This document shows positions 8,838-17,742 of a DNA stretch of 52,184 nt, piece by piece. A program made the translations under genes and the position numbers. This stretch comes from Planktothrix paucivesiculata PCC 9631 (GTDB lineage Bacteria > Cyanobacteriota > Cyanobacteriia > Cyanobacteriales > Microcoleaceae): assembly GCF_900009265.2 (NCBI RefSeq), contig NZ_LR735016.1, forward strand, positions 1 through 52,184, read 5' to 3'. Within the stretch, counting starts at the first letter, position 1. Every line of letters begins with the position of its first letter. The notes under the pieces were generated by a model. It had not been told where the DNA came from. It ran no database searches and saw nothing but the letters and a program-made list of their open reading frames with translations.

Positions 8838-9548
8838 ATGAACTATTCCTTAAAATTTCGTCCCCTATTTCGTCAAACCGCTAGTCTAGTCACTGTAACT
8901 CTTTTAAGCGGGTTAAGTTTGGTCGGTTGTAATTCCACTCCACCCGCAGCTACAACTGTTCCTGCGACACCCCAAGCTGAAGCCTCCGCTACTCCTGTTG
9001 CTCATACAGAATCCGTCACCCTAAAAAACTTACAGGCCGCTTATAATGGCGAATCTAATGCCCATGCTCGTTATTTAGCTTTTGCTAAACAAGCAACGGA
9101 CGAAGGATATCTACAAGCGGCTTCTTTATTTAATGCTGCGGCTGATGCAGAAGCGATTCATGCTGCTAATCATGCCACAGTCATTCGGAAATTTGGCGGT
9201 ACACCCCAAGCCAAAATTGAAACTCCCACCATAAAATCCACGGCCGAAAATCTACAAGAAGCGATTAAGGGAGAATCCTATGAACGAGATACAATGTATC
9301 CTGAATTTATTAAACAAGCCCGTGCTGAAGGCAATAAAGAGGCGGTTGTCACCTTTACCTATGCGGTAGATGCCGAAAAACAACACGCTAAATTTTATAC
9401 TCTAGCTCAGAATAATTTAGCCGATTGGCAAGAAGCTAAAATGACTTTTTATGTCTGTCCTGAATGCGGTTTTACAACTAATGCTTTAGATTTTACAAAC
9501 TGCCCTGATTGTAATACGGCTGAAAATCTTTTCTTCAGTGTTTCTTGA
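8838..9548 (+). CDS. Rubrerythrin-type diiron lipoprotein with C-terminal rubredoxin-like site
   Basis: The 236-aa protein starts with a lipoprotein signal (LSLVGC, lipidated Cys31). A four-helix diiron domain spans about 60-195, with the expected ligands Glu72, Glu105-x2-His108, Glu146 and Glu180-x2-His183. A rubredoxin-like zinc/iron site at the C-terminus has CxxC pairs at 207/210 and 222/225. Rubrerythrins reduce hydrogen peroxide and are normally cytoplasmic, so an exported, membrane-anchored form is unusual. A Pro/Ala/Thr linker follows the lipid anchor. The next gene encodes an exported Rieske protein, a plausible electron-transfer partner (inference). Confidence 0.88.
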   Translation: MNYSLKFRPLFRQTASLVTVTLLSGLSLVGCNSTPPAATTVPATPQAEASATPVAHTESVTLKNLQAAYNGESNAHARYLAFAKQATDEGYLQAASLFNAAADAEAIHAANHATVIRKFGGTPQAKIETPTIKSTAENLQEAIKGESYERDTMYPEFIKQARAEGNKEAVVTFTYAVDAEKQHAKFYTLAQNNLADWQEAKMTFYVCPECGFTTNALDFTNCPDCNTAENLFFSVS

Positions 9549-9599
9549 TGTTTTAATCTGTTTTTTATAATTCTGTCGTTTAAATTCTATTGTATAGTA

Positions 9600-9625
9600 T
9601 AGAGGCGTTTTATAAAATGCCTCTA
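9600..9625. promoter_or_regulatory. Palindrome upstream of the Rieske gene (operator or hairpin)
   Basis: TAGAGGC and GCCTCTA are perfect 7-bp arms around an AT-rich, partly self-complementary centre. It immediately precedes a TATAAT-like box (9628-9633) and the Rieske start at 9657. It could be an operator, or a weak terminator for the rubrerythrin gene; no T-run follows. Confidence 0.4.
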
Positions 9626-9656
9626 TATATAATCCGTAAAATTTCTGAGTTGATTT

Positions 9657-10079
9657 ATGAACCGTAGAACTTTTTTAGCCTGGGTTGGTGTTGGAAGTTT
9701 AGCCAGTTCCTTTCCCGTGGCTTTGGCTGCTTGTTCTAATCCTGAAAATACTGCTAATATTGCCACTCGTCCCGATGGTTTTACCGTCGCAGGTACAATT
9801 CAAGAACTGGATGAAAAGGGATCTATTTTTAATTCTCAACTTCCGGCTTTAATTATTCGTAATCCTAAAAATATACAAGAAGTTTTTGCTGTTAATCCTA
9901 CTTGTCCCCATTTAGATTGTATTGTCAAATGGGAAGCGAGTAAAAAAGAGTTTGGCTGTCCTTGTCACGCTTCCCAATTCACCCCAGATGGTCAGGTGAT
10001 TAAAGGGCCTGCTGATAGGGAATTAAAACCTTATCTTGCTAAAGTAGAAGGGAATATAATTTTGGTCAAACTGAGTTAA
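9657..10079 (+). CDS. Exported Rieske [2Fe-2S] protein
   Basis: The 140-aa protein has a twin-arginine start (NRRTFLAWVG) and a possible lipobox (ALAAC, Cys26), so it is probably exported folded by Tat and may be lipid-anchored. The Rieske cluster motifs are complete: Cys83-x-His85 with Cys88, and Cys101-x-Cys103-His104, the extra cysteines forming the usual disulfide. It is a stand-alone high-potential electron carrier and is not petC: it is too short and lacks a long membrane anchor. It lies 108 bp downstream of the lipoprotein rubrerythrin on the same strand. Partner unproven. Confidence 0.9.
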   Translation: MNRRTFLAWVGVGSLASSFPVALAACSNPENTANIATRPDGFTVAGTIQELDEKGSIFNSQLPALIIRNPKNIQEVFAVNPTCPHLDCIVKWEASKKEFGCPCHASQFTPDGQVIKGPADRELKPYLAKVEGNIILVKLS

Positions 10080-10342
10080 TTGACAGAGGAATTACGACGA
10101 ATGAAGTTCAGCAATTAATCACTGATATCAAGCAGCAGAATATATGTTATAATATGATTGTCTGGCTTTCTAATATAAGTATTGACGGTTCGGGGTGCTA
10201 AGGATTTAAAAAAATCTCTATTCAGAGTCTATAAAATATAAACTGTTGATCTGAATAAAGCTGACGTTGAAAAAATCAGTGTAAAGCAGTCTGTGTGAAA
10301 GAATAAATCTAAAAACTGATATTAGTATTAAACTATGAACTC

Positions 10343-11572
10343 ATGTATACATCATCTAATTCCTTCAAACCCCTTTTAGAATCTCTATTTACAGGAAATC
10401 GTTGGAGTGCTTTTTGGGGTGAGCTTTTGAGTAACAGTGGTTATTTTTTGATCTTGAAAAGTCTCTCTACTATTATTTCTAAAAGTTGGATTGAATATTT
10501 TACTAACCCCACCGAATATTTATTAATTGTAGCCATGTTAGTCCAAGCATGGGTTCTTTCTCGTCCCAATTCTAATCGGTTTTGGGGAAATTTGGTCGGC
10601 GTTGGTTTGTACACCGCAATGGATTTACCCATTGATGGAGTCATGTTTTTTAAAGAACCTATTCATCTGGTATTCTTAATATTTTCTTTGGTTATTGCTA
10701 CCCTCCAGGGATTAAGATTTCATGGGAAATTAAACGCTGATTGGTTATTTTTTCCTCTGGAAAGCATAACCAGAACTTTAATGATTATTGCTTTTTATAT
10801 TGTCGTTGAAATTTCTAAAGATTCTAATCGATTATATGGTAAAACTTTTCTGCATTTTCTTCAAAGTAAAACCCACTCATTTTTAACCTTAAGTCTGATT
10901 TTAATTGGGTTACTTCTCGGTTTACAAGCGTTTCAACTCTCACAACAGCGAATTCAACTCCAACAGACGGCAAGACTATTAGGAAATATGGCAGAATGGG
11001 GGATGGGAAGTTATATGGTAGCAACGGCTTTAAATAATCCTGAAGCCTTAGCATTTCAACAATGTGATCGCACTATTTTATTTATGGATATTCGAGGTTT
11101 TACCCAATGGTGTGAACAAACAACACCCGATATAGCCGCCCAAGTTTTAAACCATTATTATCAAACAGTAGAACCGGAATCTTCACGATATCATCCCTTA
11201 AAAATTACCCTCGCTGGGGATGAAATTATGGCTATTTATTCCACCCCACAACAGGGTCTTCGAGCGGCTCAAGCGATGCAAGAGGCAGCTAAAACCCTTC
11301 TAAATCCCTATGGTTTAGGCGCGGGTTGTAGTATTCATTGTGGAGAAGTAATTGAGGGATTATTTGGAGGGAAGGACGTTAGAACCTACACAGTTATTGG
11401 AGATGTGGTTAATACGGGTAAACGTTTGGAAGGTATTACTCCGGCTGGACAAATTACCCTGTCTGATGCCATTTATCAAGCCTTAAATCATCAACTCAAT
11501 GTTCAACCTTGTGATCCAATTTTTGTTAAAGGAAAAGTCGAACCTTTAATCGCTTGGCGTTTAAACAGTTAA
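10343..11572 (+). CDS. Membrane-bound class III adenylate/guanylate cyclase
   Basis: The 409-aa protein has an N-terminal half with about five or six hydrophobic helices (residues 20-205), followed by a short linker helix and a class III cyclase domain (about 240-405). Metal-binding aspartates are visible at Asp249 (FMDIRGF) and Asp293 (LAGDEIMAIY). The transition-state motif is present as GDVVNTGKRLE, and GLGAGCSIHCGEV is the usual glycine-rich stretch. It probably makes cAMP from ATP; substrate preference cannot be assigned by eye. The membrane part resembles no sensor domain I can name. The 263-bp upstream gap is AT-rich and shows no gene. Confidence 0.85.
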   Translation: MYTSSNSFKPLLESLFTGNRWSAFWGELLSNSGYFLILKSLSTIISKSWIEYFTNPTEYLLIVAMLVQAWVLSRPNSNRFWGNLVGVGLYTAMDLPIDGVMFFKEPIHLVFLIFSLVIATLQGLRFHGKLNADWLFFPLESITRTLMIIAFYIVVEISKDSNRLYGKTFLHFLQSKTHSFLTLSLILIGLLLGLQAFQLSQQRIQLQQTARLLGNMAEWGMGSYMVATALNNPEALAFQQCDRTILFMDIRGFTQWCEQTTPDIAAQVLNHYYQTVEPESSRYHPLKITLAGDEIMAIYSTPQQGLRAAQAMQEAAKTLLNPYGLGAGCSIHCGEVIEGLFGGKDVRTYTVIGDVVNTGKRLEGITPAGQITLSDAIYQALNHQLNVQPCDPIFVKGKVEPLIAWRLNS

Positions 11573-11606
11573 GTAGTTGCACAAAATAAATTACCCAGTT
11601 GGGAGA

Positions 11607-11644
11607 GGGAACAGGGAACAGGGAACAGGGAACAGGGAACAGGG
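11607..11644. repeat. Heptamer tandem repeat (GGGAACA), about 5.4 copies
   Basis: Perfect 7-bp tandem repeat in the gap between convergent genes. Short tandemly repeated heptamers are a known feature of filamentous cyanobacterial genomes. Confidence 0.9.
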
Positions 11645-11736
11645 TAGAGGATTTGTAATTAATTTTGTTTAGGTACTTATTAGTAAACAGTGTAAGAGTT
11701 AATTTATTGACTAACAACTCCTAACTGACAACTCCT

Positions 11737-11771
11737 AACTGATAACTGATAACTGATAACTGATGACTGAT
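11737..11771. repeat. Heptamer tandem repeat (AACTGAT), five copies
   Basis: Four exact copies and one with a single change (GACTGAT). It ends at the stop codon of the GH25 gene, and degenerate relatives extend upstream to about 11712. Confidence 0.9.
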
Positions 11772-13064
11772 TTAAGGTTTTCTCCACTGTCTGACAAATT
11801 CATCTAAGGTAGCCGCAGGAATTTGACTTTGTAACCATTCTAATGCCTTGACCTGGCCGGGTAAACCTTTATAGTATTTACAGACATCCTCTAATTTAAT
11901 ACTGGGTGGTGGTAAGGTTTGTTCATTCCATTTTTGAGCCAATTCACCCAAGAGAGTCGGGGAAATTTTCTCTTGTAACCACAATAAGGCTAGATCTTGA
12001 TTGGGTAAACTTCGATAATATTTACACACATCAATTAACCTCACCGGAACGGTTTGCACCACGGTTTGATTGCGCCAGAGTTTAGAAAATTCTAATAGAA
12101 TAGCAGGGGGAATTTGTTGACCAAACCAAGTTAAGACTTGATCCTGATTGGAAGTTCCTTTATAAACTTTACAAATATCAATCAGTGCAATACTCCGAAT
12201 GGGTACGGGGGTAGGTGCAGGGGTAGGTGTAGGAGTAGGTTCGGGAGTGGGTTCGGGAGTGGGTTCAACATTGCTGACGGGTAAGACAAAAGAATCGGAA
12301 GGGCCCATCAACGCTGTCCAGGTTTTTAACCCGGCGACTCCATCCGCTTGTAACTGTTTTTTTTGTTGAAATTTAATTAAAGCGGTTTCCGTACCATTCC
12401 CAAAACTGCCATCAATAATTCCTGGGTCATGACCTTGATTTTTGAGCAGGGTTTGAATCTTTTCAACTTTGCCGCCCTTATCCCCTCTACGAATACTTTC
12501 AAATAAATTAACATCTACACCGCCACTAATTCCATCCACTTGGCCTTGATCGGTAAATTGCCAAAATACCCAGGTTTTCCAGCCACCGGGAATAATCGGT
12601 TGTTCCGCCGTGGTATAATGGGCAATCCATAGAGGATAATCGGAAAAACGAGTGGTATTGAGTTTTTGCCAAAATCCGGGATAGGTGTAGATAATGGGGC
12701 GAAAACCCGTTTCTTTCTCCATTATATCGATCCATTGTGCCGCTCGATCGCAAAGGGTTTTAGTATCTACGGTTCCCATCGTTTCAATATCCAAGACCGG
12801 AGGCAGATCTCCATCTTGAAGTTTAACCGTTTTCAGAAAATGATAGGCTTGTTTAATCGGATCACTATCGGGTCGAAAAAAATGATACGCCCCTCGAATT
12901 AAACCATTGGCTTTTGCTTGTTCCCAATATCGGGCAAAAACTTGACAAACAAAGCTTTCTCCTTCTGTTGATTTAATGATGGCAAAGGAAATACCAGAAC
13001 GGGCAACGGCTTGCCAATCTACTTTAGGCTGGTAATCTGAAACGTCAATACCCCGAATACTCAT
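11772..13064 (-). CDS. GH25 muramidase with peptidoglycan-binding domain and three C-terminal repeats
   Basis: The 430-aa protein has an N-terminal GH25 lysozyme domain (about 1-190) beginning IRGIDVSDYQ. Catalytic Asp92 and Glu94 lie in VLDIET, and the domain ends near GGVDVNLF. A PG_binding_1 domain follows (about 192-255), then a Pro-Thr-Glu linker (about 265-288). Three copies of a repeat of about 45 residues end the protein (about 290-430). Each repeat has the pattern L-x-D-[IV]-C-K-x-Y, a Leu-Trp-rich helix and a final W-x-x-Q. I do not recognise this repeat. There is no signal peptide, so export or a role at lysis is unclear. It hydrolyses the glycan strand of peptidoglycan. Confidence 0.88.
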   Translation of the reverse strand: MSIRGIDVSDYQPKVDWQAVARSGISFAIIKSTEGESFVCQVFARYWEQAKANGLIRGAYHFFRPDSDPIKQAYHFLKTVKLQDGDLPPVLDIETMGTVDTKTLCDRAAQWIDIMEKETGFRPIIYTYPGFWQKLNTTRFSDYPLWIAHYTTAEQPIIPGGWKTWVFWQFTDQGQVDGISGGVDVNLFESIRRGDKGGKVEKIQTLLKNQGHDPGIIDGSFGNGTETALIKFQQKKQLQADGVAGLKTWTALMGPSDSFVLPVSNVEPTPEPTPEPTPTPTPAPTPVPIRSIALIDICKVYKGTSNQDQVLTWFGQQIPPAILLEFSKLWRNQTVVQTVPVRLIDVCKYYRSLPNQDLALLWLQEKISPTLLGELAQKWNEQTLPPPSIKLEDVCKYYKGLPGQVKALEWLQSQIPAATLDEFVRQWRKP

Positions 13065-13174
13065 TAGTTTATAAGTTTAGGAACAATGAAAACAGAACAA
13101 TCGCGCCGTCAAGACTGAAATTCAAAAGTAACTTGCATTATTCTATCACAACTATTCACCCAGGATTGATTACT

Positions 13175-13840
13175 ATGAACAAAGCCTTAGCAAAAAGGAC
13201 AATTAAACAGAAAGTAGGGGGTTTTTTATTAATGTTAATAGCTCTGAGTTTACCCCAGGGTAGTTTAGCTCAATCGGAACCTAATTCCTCGACTTTTAAA
13301 AGCTTTCCAGATTGGTGTTTGAATCGTCAGCAATTGTCCCCGGAAGCCAAAAGAACCCTCGATGTTATATTACAACGAGTGGGAACTTCCAATTGCGATC
13401 GCGCTAATCAAATGTTAACTGAACTACAAGTTTTAGATTTAAGCACCTTTCTGCTTTCTGATTTAAGTCCCTTACAAGGACTAACCCATATTACAGGATT
13501 AAAACTAAGAAATAATCAGATTTCCGATCTAACTCCATTACAAAGTTTAACTAATTTAGAAGATTTGGATTTAAGTTATAACAAAATCACCGATTTAAGT
13601 CCGTTGCAATCCTTGACTAAATTAGTCCGAATTAATCTCAGCTATAATCAAATTTCTGATGTTTCCGCACTTCAGAGTTTAAAGGTTTTAAATGAAGTGA
13701 ATCTCAATTATAATCAAATCGTTGATCTAACCGCATTAAAACCTTTAACCAAACTTCGTTTCCTATTTGTTCAAAGTAATCCCTTGAGATCAACAGAATG
13801 CCCCGTTAGCCCCAAATATATTTGTCGCTTTGATACTTAA
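13175..13840 (+). CDS. Exported leucine-rich repeat protein
   Basis: Start chosen at ATG 13175, which begins a proper signal peptide (basic MNKALAKRTIKQK, hydrophobic core, cleavage near SLAQS). The 222-aa protein carries about five LRRs of 22 residues between about 85 and 205 (consensus LxxLTxLxxLxLSYNQIxDLSPLQS), the internalin or SDS22-like type. A Cys pair near the C-terminus may cap the solenoid. Probably a periplasmic or surface binding protein; ligand unknown. Confidence 0.8.
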   Translation: MNKALAKRTIKQKVGGFLLMLIALSLPQGSLAQSEPNSSTFKSFPDWCLNRQQLSPEAKRTLDVILQRVGTSNCDRANQMLTELQVLDLSTFLLSDLSPLQGLTHITGLKLRNNQISDLTPLQSLTNLEDLDLSYNKITDLSPLQSLTKLVRINLSYNQISDVSALQSLKVLNEVNLNYNQIVDLTALKPLTKLRFLFVQSNPLRSTECPVSPKYICRFDT

Positions 13841-13847
13841 TCTCGAT

Positions 13848-14507
13848 TTATCTTTGGGGAAATTCATCTGGGTCTAATTCATCTAATCCTGAATAAATTC
13901 GTCTTAACTGAAGGATTAATCCCAGGGTAACTTGCTTCATTAATGTATAGGATATTGTAATCACAACGAAAGTGATAATTACGACAATTAAAGGTTTTGT
14001 CTTGGTTAAATCATCTAAAGTCTTCAGAAAAACAACATCGGGTTGAGTGACTAAATCCCAACTATTAAATCGTCTAAATCTTCCTAAATAAACTCCAATA
14101 GCACATAAAAGATGAGTCATAATTTCCGAGGCAAAAATATATTGTTTCACTCCTTGCCTTTTCAGATAGTGACCTTGATTAATTAACGATAAAACATAGG
14201 CTTGTAAACCAGCCATAATCGCAAAAACATGGAGCGGAATAAAAACTAGAGTAATGATCCAAACTGAATAATTTGCCCGAATGATCCGAATTAAATGAAT
14301 AATATCCGTGAGCAGATAGGGCGCATTCGGTAAGAAGGCAATAAAAACAATATAAATAATCCACCAACCCCAATTTCGAGACATTATTTTTCGGCGAAAT
14401 AACCAAAAACTCAAAGCCCAGGGAATAAATGCCAGAAACAGATTCCAAATAATCCAACCACTGTGTCGGTCAAAGATCTCCAGTGCATCCGCTAACATTT
14501 CTCGCAT
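13848..14507 (-). CDS. DUF1361 integral membrane protein
   Basis: The 219-aa protein has about six membrane helices and the family-typical stretch FLPNAPYLLTDIIHL, followed by an Arg-rich loop (RFRRFNSWDL). Length is normal for DUF1361, whose function is not established. It converges with the LRR gene (7-bp gap) and is divergent from the M48 protease gene. Confidence 0.85.
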   Translation of the reverse strand: MREMLADALEIFDRHSGWIIWNLFLAFIPWALSFWLFRRKIMSRNWGWWIIYIVFIAFLPNAPYLLTDIIHLIRIIRANYSVWIITLVFIPLHVFAIMAGLQAYVLSLINQGHYLKRQGVKQYIFASEIMTHLLCAIGVYLGRFRRFNSWDLVTQPDVVFLKTLDDLTKTKPLIVVIITFVVITISYTLMKQVTLGLILQLRRIYSGLDELDPDEFPQR

Positions 14508-14677
14508 AGGTTTTTAGGTTAATTGTGAAATTATTCCCGTTTAGTATAACAACTCCCCCCGGAAGAATTCCGTAACCCCTATATTTTGAGTTGTATTTTC
14601 CCTCAGATTCGCAAATTTGGGATTACAATAAAACTCAAAACCAACGGTTGTATCATTCTTAACCTATAGAAATTTCC

Positions 14678-15529
14678 ATGAATCAATTTAAAACAGTTGC
14701 TTTACTCGGATTATTAAGTGCCCTTTTAGTGATGATTAGCTATTGGGTAATTGGGGGAACTAGCGGTCTATTGGTGGGTATTGTCCTAGCGGCGGTCACT
14801 AATTTAGGAAGCTGGTATTTTTCCGATCGCATTGCCTTAAAAGCCTATAATGCCCAACCCGTGACTCCTGAACAGGCTCCTGGTTTATATGCCATGGTAC
14901 AACGATTATGCGATCGCGCTAATTTACCCGTACCCGGGGTTTATATTGTCCCGACTCAAGCGGCTAATGCTTTCGCCACGGGTCGAAATCCCAAAAACGC
15001 AGCCGTTGCTGTCACCGAAGGAATTATAAAACTCTTACCCGAAGACGAATTAGAGGCCGTAATTGCCCATGAATTAAGCCATGTTCAAAATCGAGATACC
15101 CTCACCCAAGCAGTAGCTGCAACCATCGCGGGAGCCATTTCTGGACTCGCTCAATTTGCCAGTTATTCGATGTGGTTTGGAGGTTCACGCAATCGGAATG
15201 GGGGAGGAAATCCCATCGGATTATTATTAACAATAATTCTAGCTCCCATGGCTGCCACGGTCATTCAATTAGCGATTTCTCGAACTCGGGAATTTTCCGC
15301 CGATGCGCGGGCGGCTAAATTAACTGGAAATCCGAAAGCATTAGCCAGAGCCTTACAACGGTTAGATGCTACGGCTAGACAAATTCCCATTGAAGGAAAT
15401 CCCGCCTTTGAAGCCCTATTAATTATGAATAGTTTCTCAGGACAAACCATGGCTAGTTTATTTTCAACTCATCCGCCAACGGAAGCTCGAATTCAAGCCT
15501 TACTTAAGTTGGATCAACAAATGTCTTGA
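14678..15529 (+). CDS. htpX: HtpX-like M48 membrane zinc metalloprotease
   Basis: The 283-aa protein has two N-terminal membrane helices (about 7-45) and the zinc motif HELSH at residues 131-135. Two more hydrophobic segments follow (about 140-165 and 183-203), then the third ligand region SRTREFSADARAA. HtpX proteases degrade damaged or misassembled membrane proteins, with the active site on the cytoplasmic face. The length and layout match the family. It stands alone on its strand. Confidence 0.92.
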   Translation: MNQFKTVALLGLLSALLVMISYWVIGGTSGLLVGIVLAAVTNLGSWYFSDRIALKAYNAQPVTPEQAPGLYAMVQRLCDRANLPVPGVYIVPTQAANAFATGRNPKNAAVAVTEGIIKLLPEDELEAVIAHELSHVQNRDTLTQAVAATIAGAISGLAQFASYSMWFGGSRNRNGGGNPIGLLLTIILAPMAATVIQLAISRTREFSADARAAKLTGNPKALARALQRLDATARQIPIEGNPAFEALLIMNSFSGQTMASLFSTHPPTEARIQALLKLDQQMS

Positions 15530-15556
15530 TTCAGATTTATACAGAATACGGCCAGA

Positions 15557-16942
15557 TTAGAGTTTGATTGATATAGAGGAACAAACTCCCATTTCTATTG
15601 TGAAAATACTACCCGATCCTAGCTGGCTCTCGACTTTGATATGGGCTTGATGGTTAAGAGAAATCGCCCGAACAATGGCTAAACCCAGCCCAGTTCCCCC
15701 GGTTTGACGAGAGCGAGCATTATCAACCCGGTAAAAACGATCAAAAATACGCAACTGCTCATCCGGTGAAATCCCAATTCCCGTATCTTTGATCATGATA
15801 ATTGCGGTGCGATCGCGTTGCTCTAAACTGATACTGACCGATCCTCCAGACGATGTATAATGAATGGCATTACTAATCAAGTTAGAAACTAATCGATAGA
15901 GTTGCTGTTCATGTCCTAAAACATAAATCAGAGGAACAGGAATATGGCTAAAGAGTTGAATATTTGATGCGATTGCCAGTTCCAAAAATTCTTCTGATAA
16001 ATCATTAATTAGATCATTTAGACAGCAGGGTTTAAACAGTTCTGAAACCGTATTTTGTTCAAGACTACTCAGTAATAATAAATCAGTAATTAAATGGCTC
16101 AAGCGTCGTCCTTGTCGCTCGATAGTATTCAACATTGAATCAACATTTTGCCCATCGGAGGGCGGAACTCGTAGAAGTGCTTCCACCGTTGCCAAAAGAC
16201 TCGCAAGGGGCGATCGCAGTTCATGGGCAGCATTAGCCGTAAACTGTTGCTGTTGTTGATAGGACTGGTAAATCGGCTGCATCGCTAATCCAGAAAGCCA
16301 CCAACCCGAAATAGCCACCGAGCCCAAAGCCAGAGGAAACCCAATGGCCAGAATCCATTGTATTCGTCTGACCTCAGAATCGAAGGATTCCAAAGTGCGC
16401 CCAATTTGCATATATCCCCAGGAGGGATGGGAGCGACTTTCATCCCCAGTATGATTAGCATTGGCGCTGTGCAGAATGGTAGTGAATTGATGATAACGAA
16501 TCCCGTTAACACTTTGAAACGTTTGCCAAGGAGTCGGATTCAGGGTTGGAGGCAGGGGTAACGGTTGATTAGGAGAAAAAGCCAGGAGTTTGCCCGCGCG
16601 GTTAAATAGACGAATATAGTAAATATTGCGATCGCTAATGCCCATCGTATGTCGTTGAATCAGAGTCGGATCGGGGTGACAAAATTGTCCGACTAAACAC
16701 AAGTCAGGAAAGATTTGTCGCAAAACGAAGGTCGGATCTTCCGAAGGAGGGAGCATCGGTTCCAAACTATCATGTAGGGTGCCCGCGATCGACTCAATTT
16801 CCCGTTCCAAGGATGCCCAGTTTGCCTGAACCAAAGCTCGATACATCCCCAACCCCGACAGACTTAAAATCACCCCCATCACCAGCGCATACCACAGGGC
16901 TAAACGAATACGGCTAAGACGAAACAGATGGTGACTATTCAT
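15557..16942 (-). CDS. Sensor histidine kinase, partner of the adjacent response regulator
   Basis: Start chosen at ATG 16942 (MNSHHLFRL), giving 461 aa. The longer frame would overlap the regulator by 65 bp, whereas this start overlaps it by only 8 bp, the usual translational coupling. Two membrane helices (about 14-36 and 190-215) flank a periplasmic sensor region of about 150 residues. The phospho-acceptor His240 is in ANAAHELRSP. N, G1 and G2 ATP-binding boxes are visible (LVSNLISNAIHY, DTGIGIS, GGTGLGLAIV). The setting next to a divergent RND pump suggests metal sensing like NrsS/RppB of Synechocystis (inference). No HAMP domain is obvious. Confidence 0.92.
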   Translation of the reverse strand: MNSHHLFRLSRIRLALWYALVMGVILSLSGLGMYRALVQANWASLEREIESIAGTLHDSLEPMLPPSEDPTFVLRQIFPDLCLVGQFCHPDPTLIQRHTMGISDRNIYYIRLFNRAGKLLAFSPNQPLPLPPTLNPTPWQTFQSVNGIRYHQFTTILHSANANHTGDESRSHPSWGYMQIGRTLESFDSEVRRIQWILAIGFPLALGSVAISGWWLSGLAMQPIYQSYQQQQQFTANAAHELRSPLASLLATVEALLRVPPSDGQNVDSMLNTIERQGRRLSHLITDLLLLSSLEQNTVSELFKPCCLNDLINDLSEEFLELAIASNIQLFSHIPVPLIYVLGHEQQLYRLVSNLISNAIHYTSSGGSVSISLEQRDRTAIIMIKDTGIGISPDEQLRIFDRFYRVDNARSRQTGGTGLGLAIVRAISLNHQAHIKVESQLGSGSIFTIEMGVCSSISIKL

Positions 16943-17627
16943 ATGAATTGAAGCGATAACCCTGACCAGGAATAGTTTCAATGGGGCAGGCACAGCCATA
17001 GCTGGCTAACTTGCGTCGTAACAGTCGCATTTGTGCCGCTACGACATTACTAATCGGTTCTTCCTGGAGATCCCAAAGTTGATGCCGAATTTTGCTTCCA
17101 GCCAGGATACGGTTAGGATTGTGCATCAGATAAGCCAGAATTTGAAATTCCTTAACGGTTAAAGGAATCATTTGACAGGGTTGCTCTAGCCCAATACGGA
17201 GTGCATTGTTGGCATAATCCAAGGTGAATAGGCCAATGGTCAGGGTTTGGGGCTGGAGTTGGGGCGATCGCCTCTGAAGTGCCCGCAACCGTGCTAATAG
17301 TTCTTCCATCACAAAGGGTTTAACCAAGTAATCATCAGCCCCCGCATCTAACCCAGCCACACGGTGTTCCGGCTGACCCAAGGCGGTAAGCATCAGCACA
17401 GGTAAAGGATTCTGGTGCAATCTGAGCCGCTGACAGAGTTCTAGTCCCGATAGTTTGGGAATCAGCCAATCAAAGATCGCCACCGTGTAGTCTGTCCACT
17501 GACTTTCCAGATAGTTCCAGGCTTGAGCTCCATCCAACACCCAATCCACCACATATTTTTCGCTAACCAGGACTTGTTTAATCGCCTGCCCCAAATCCAC
17601 TTCATCTTCCACCAGCAGAATTCGCAT
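16935..17627 (-). CDS. OmpR/PhoB-type response regulator
   Basis: The 230-aa protein has an N-terminal receiver domain (acidic Glu8/Asp9, phosphorylated Asp53 in FDWLIP, Thr81, Lys103 in YLVKPF) and a C-terminal winged-helix DNA-binding domain (about 130-230) ending in the wing motif GQGYRF. It is the first gene of the pair with the histidine kinase. It lies divergently from the adaptor and RND genes, and a tandem direct repeat in the shared intergenic region is a likely binding site. Probably activates the pump and its own operon in response to a metal or envelope signal (inference). Confidence 0.93.
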   Translation of the reverse strand: MRILLVEDEVDLGQAIKQVLVSEKYVVDWVLDGAQAWNYLESQWTDYTVAIFDWLIPKLSGLELCQRLRLHQNPLPVLMLTALGQPEHRVAGLDAGADDYLVKPFVMEELLARLRALQRRSPQLQPQTLTIGLFTLDYANNALRIGLEQPCQMIPLTVKEFQILAYLMHNPNRILAGSKIRHQLWDLQEEPISNVVAAQMRLLRRKLASYGCACPIETIPGQGYRFNSYE

Positions 17628-17675
17628 AGCTCCACCGAAGTCAACCCCGAGCTTGATCTTACAAAAACATCTGCC

Positions 17676-17695
17676 ATTTCACCTGAATTTCACCT
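17676..17695. promoter_or_regulatory. Tandem ATTTCACCT box, candidate response-regulator binding site
   Basis: ATTTCACCT occurs at 17676-17684 and again at 17687-17695, exactly 11 bp apart, one helical turn. OmpR-family regulators typically bind such direct repeats as head-to-tail dimers. It sits between the divergent regulator and pump genes. Confidence 0.55.
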
Positions 17696-17742
17696 ACTCT
17701 TTGGCAGACTAATAGGGATTTTTGTTGTCAAACGAGTCAACC

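Noticed and set aside
12526-12902. ORFs on both strands inside the GH25 gene
   Set aside because: They overlap a gene with intact catalytic motifs and show no features of their own.
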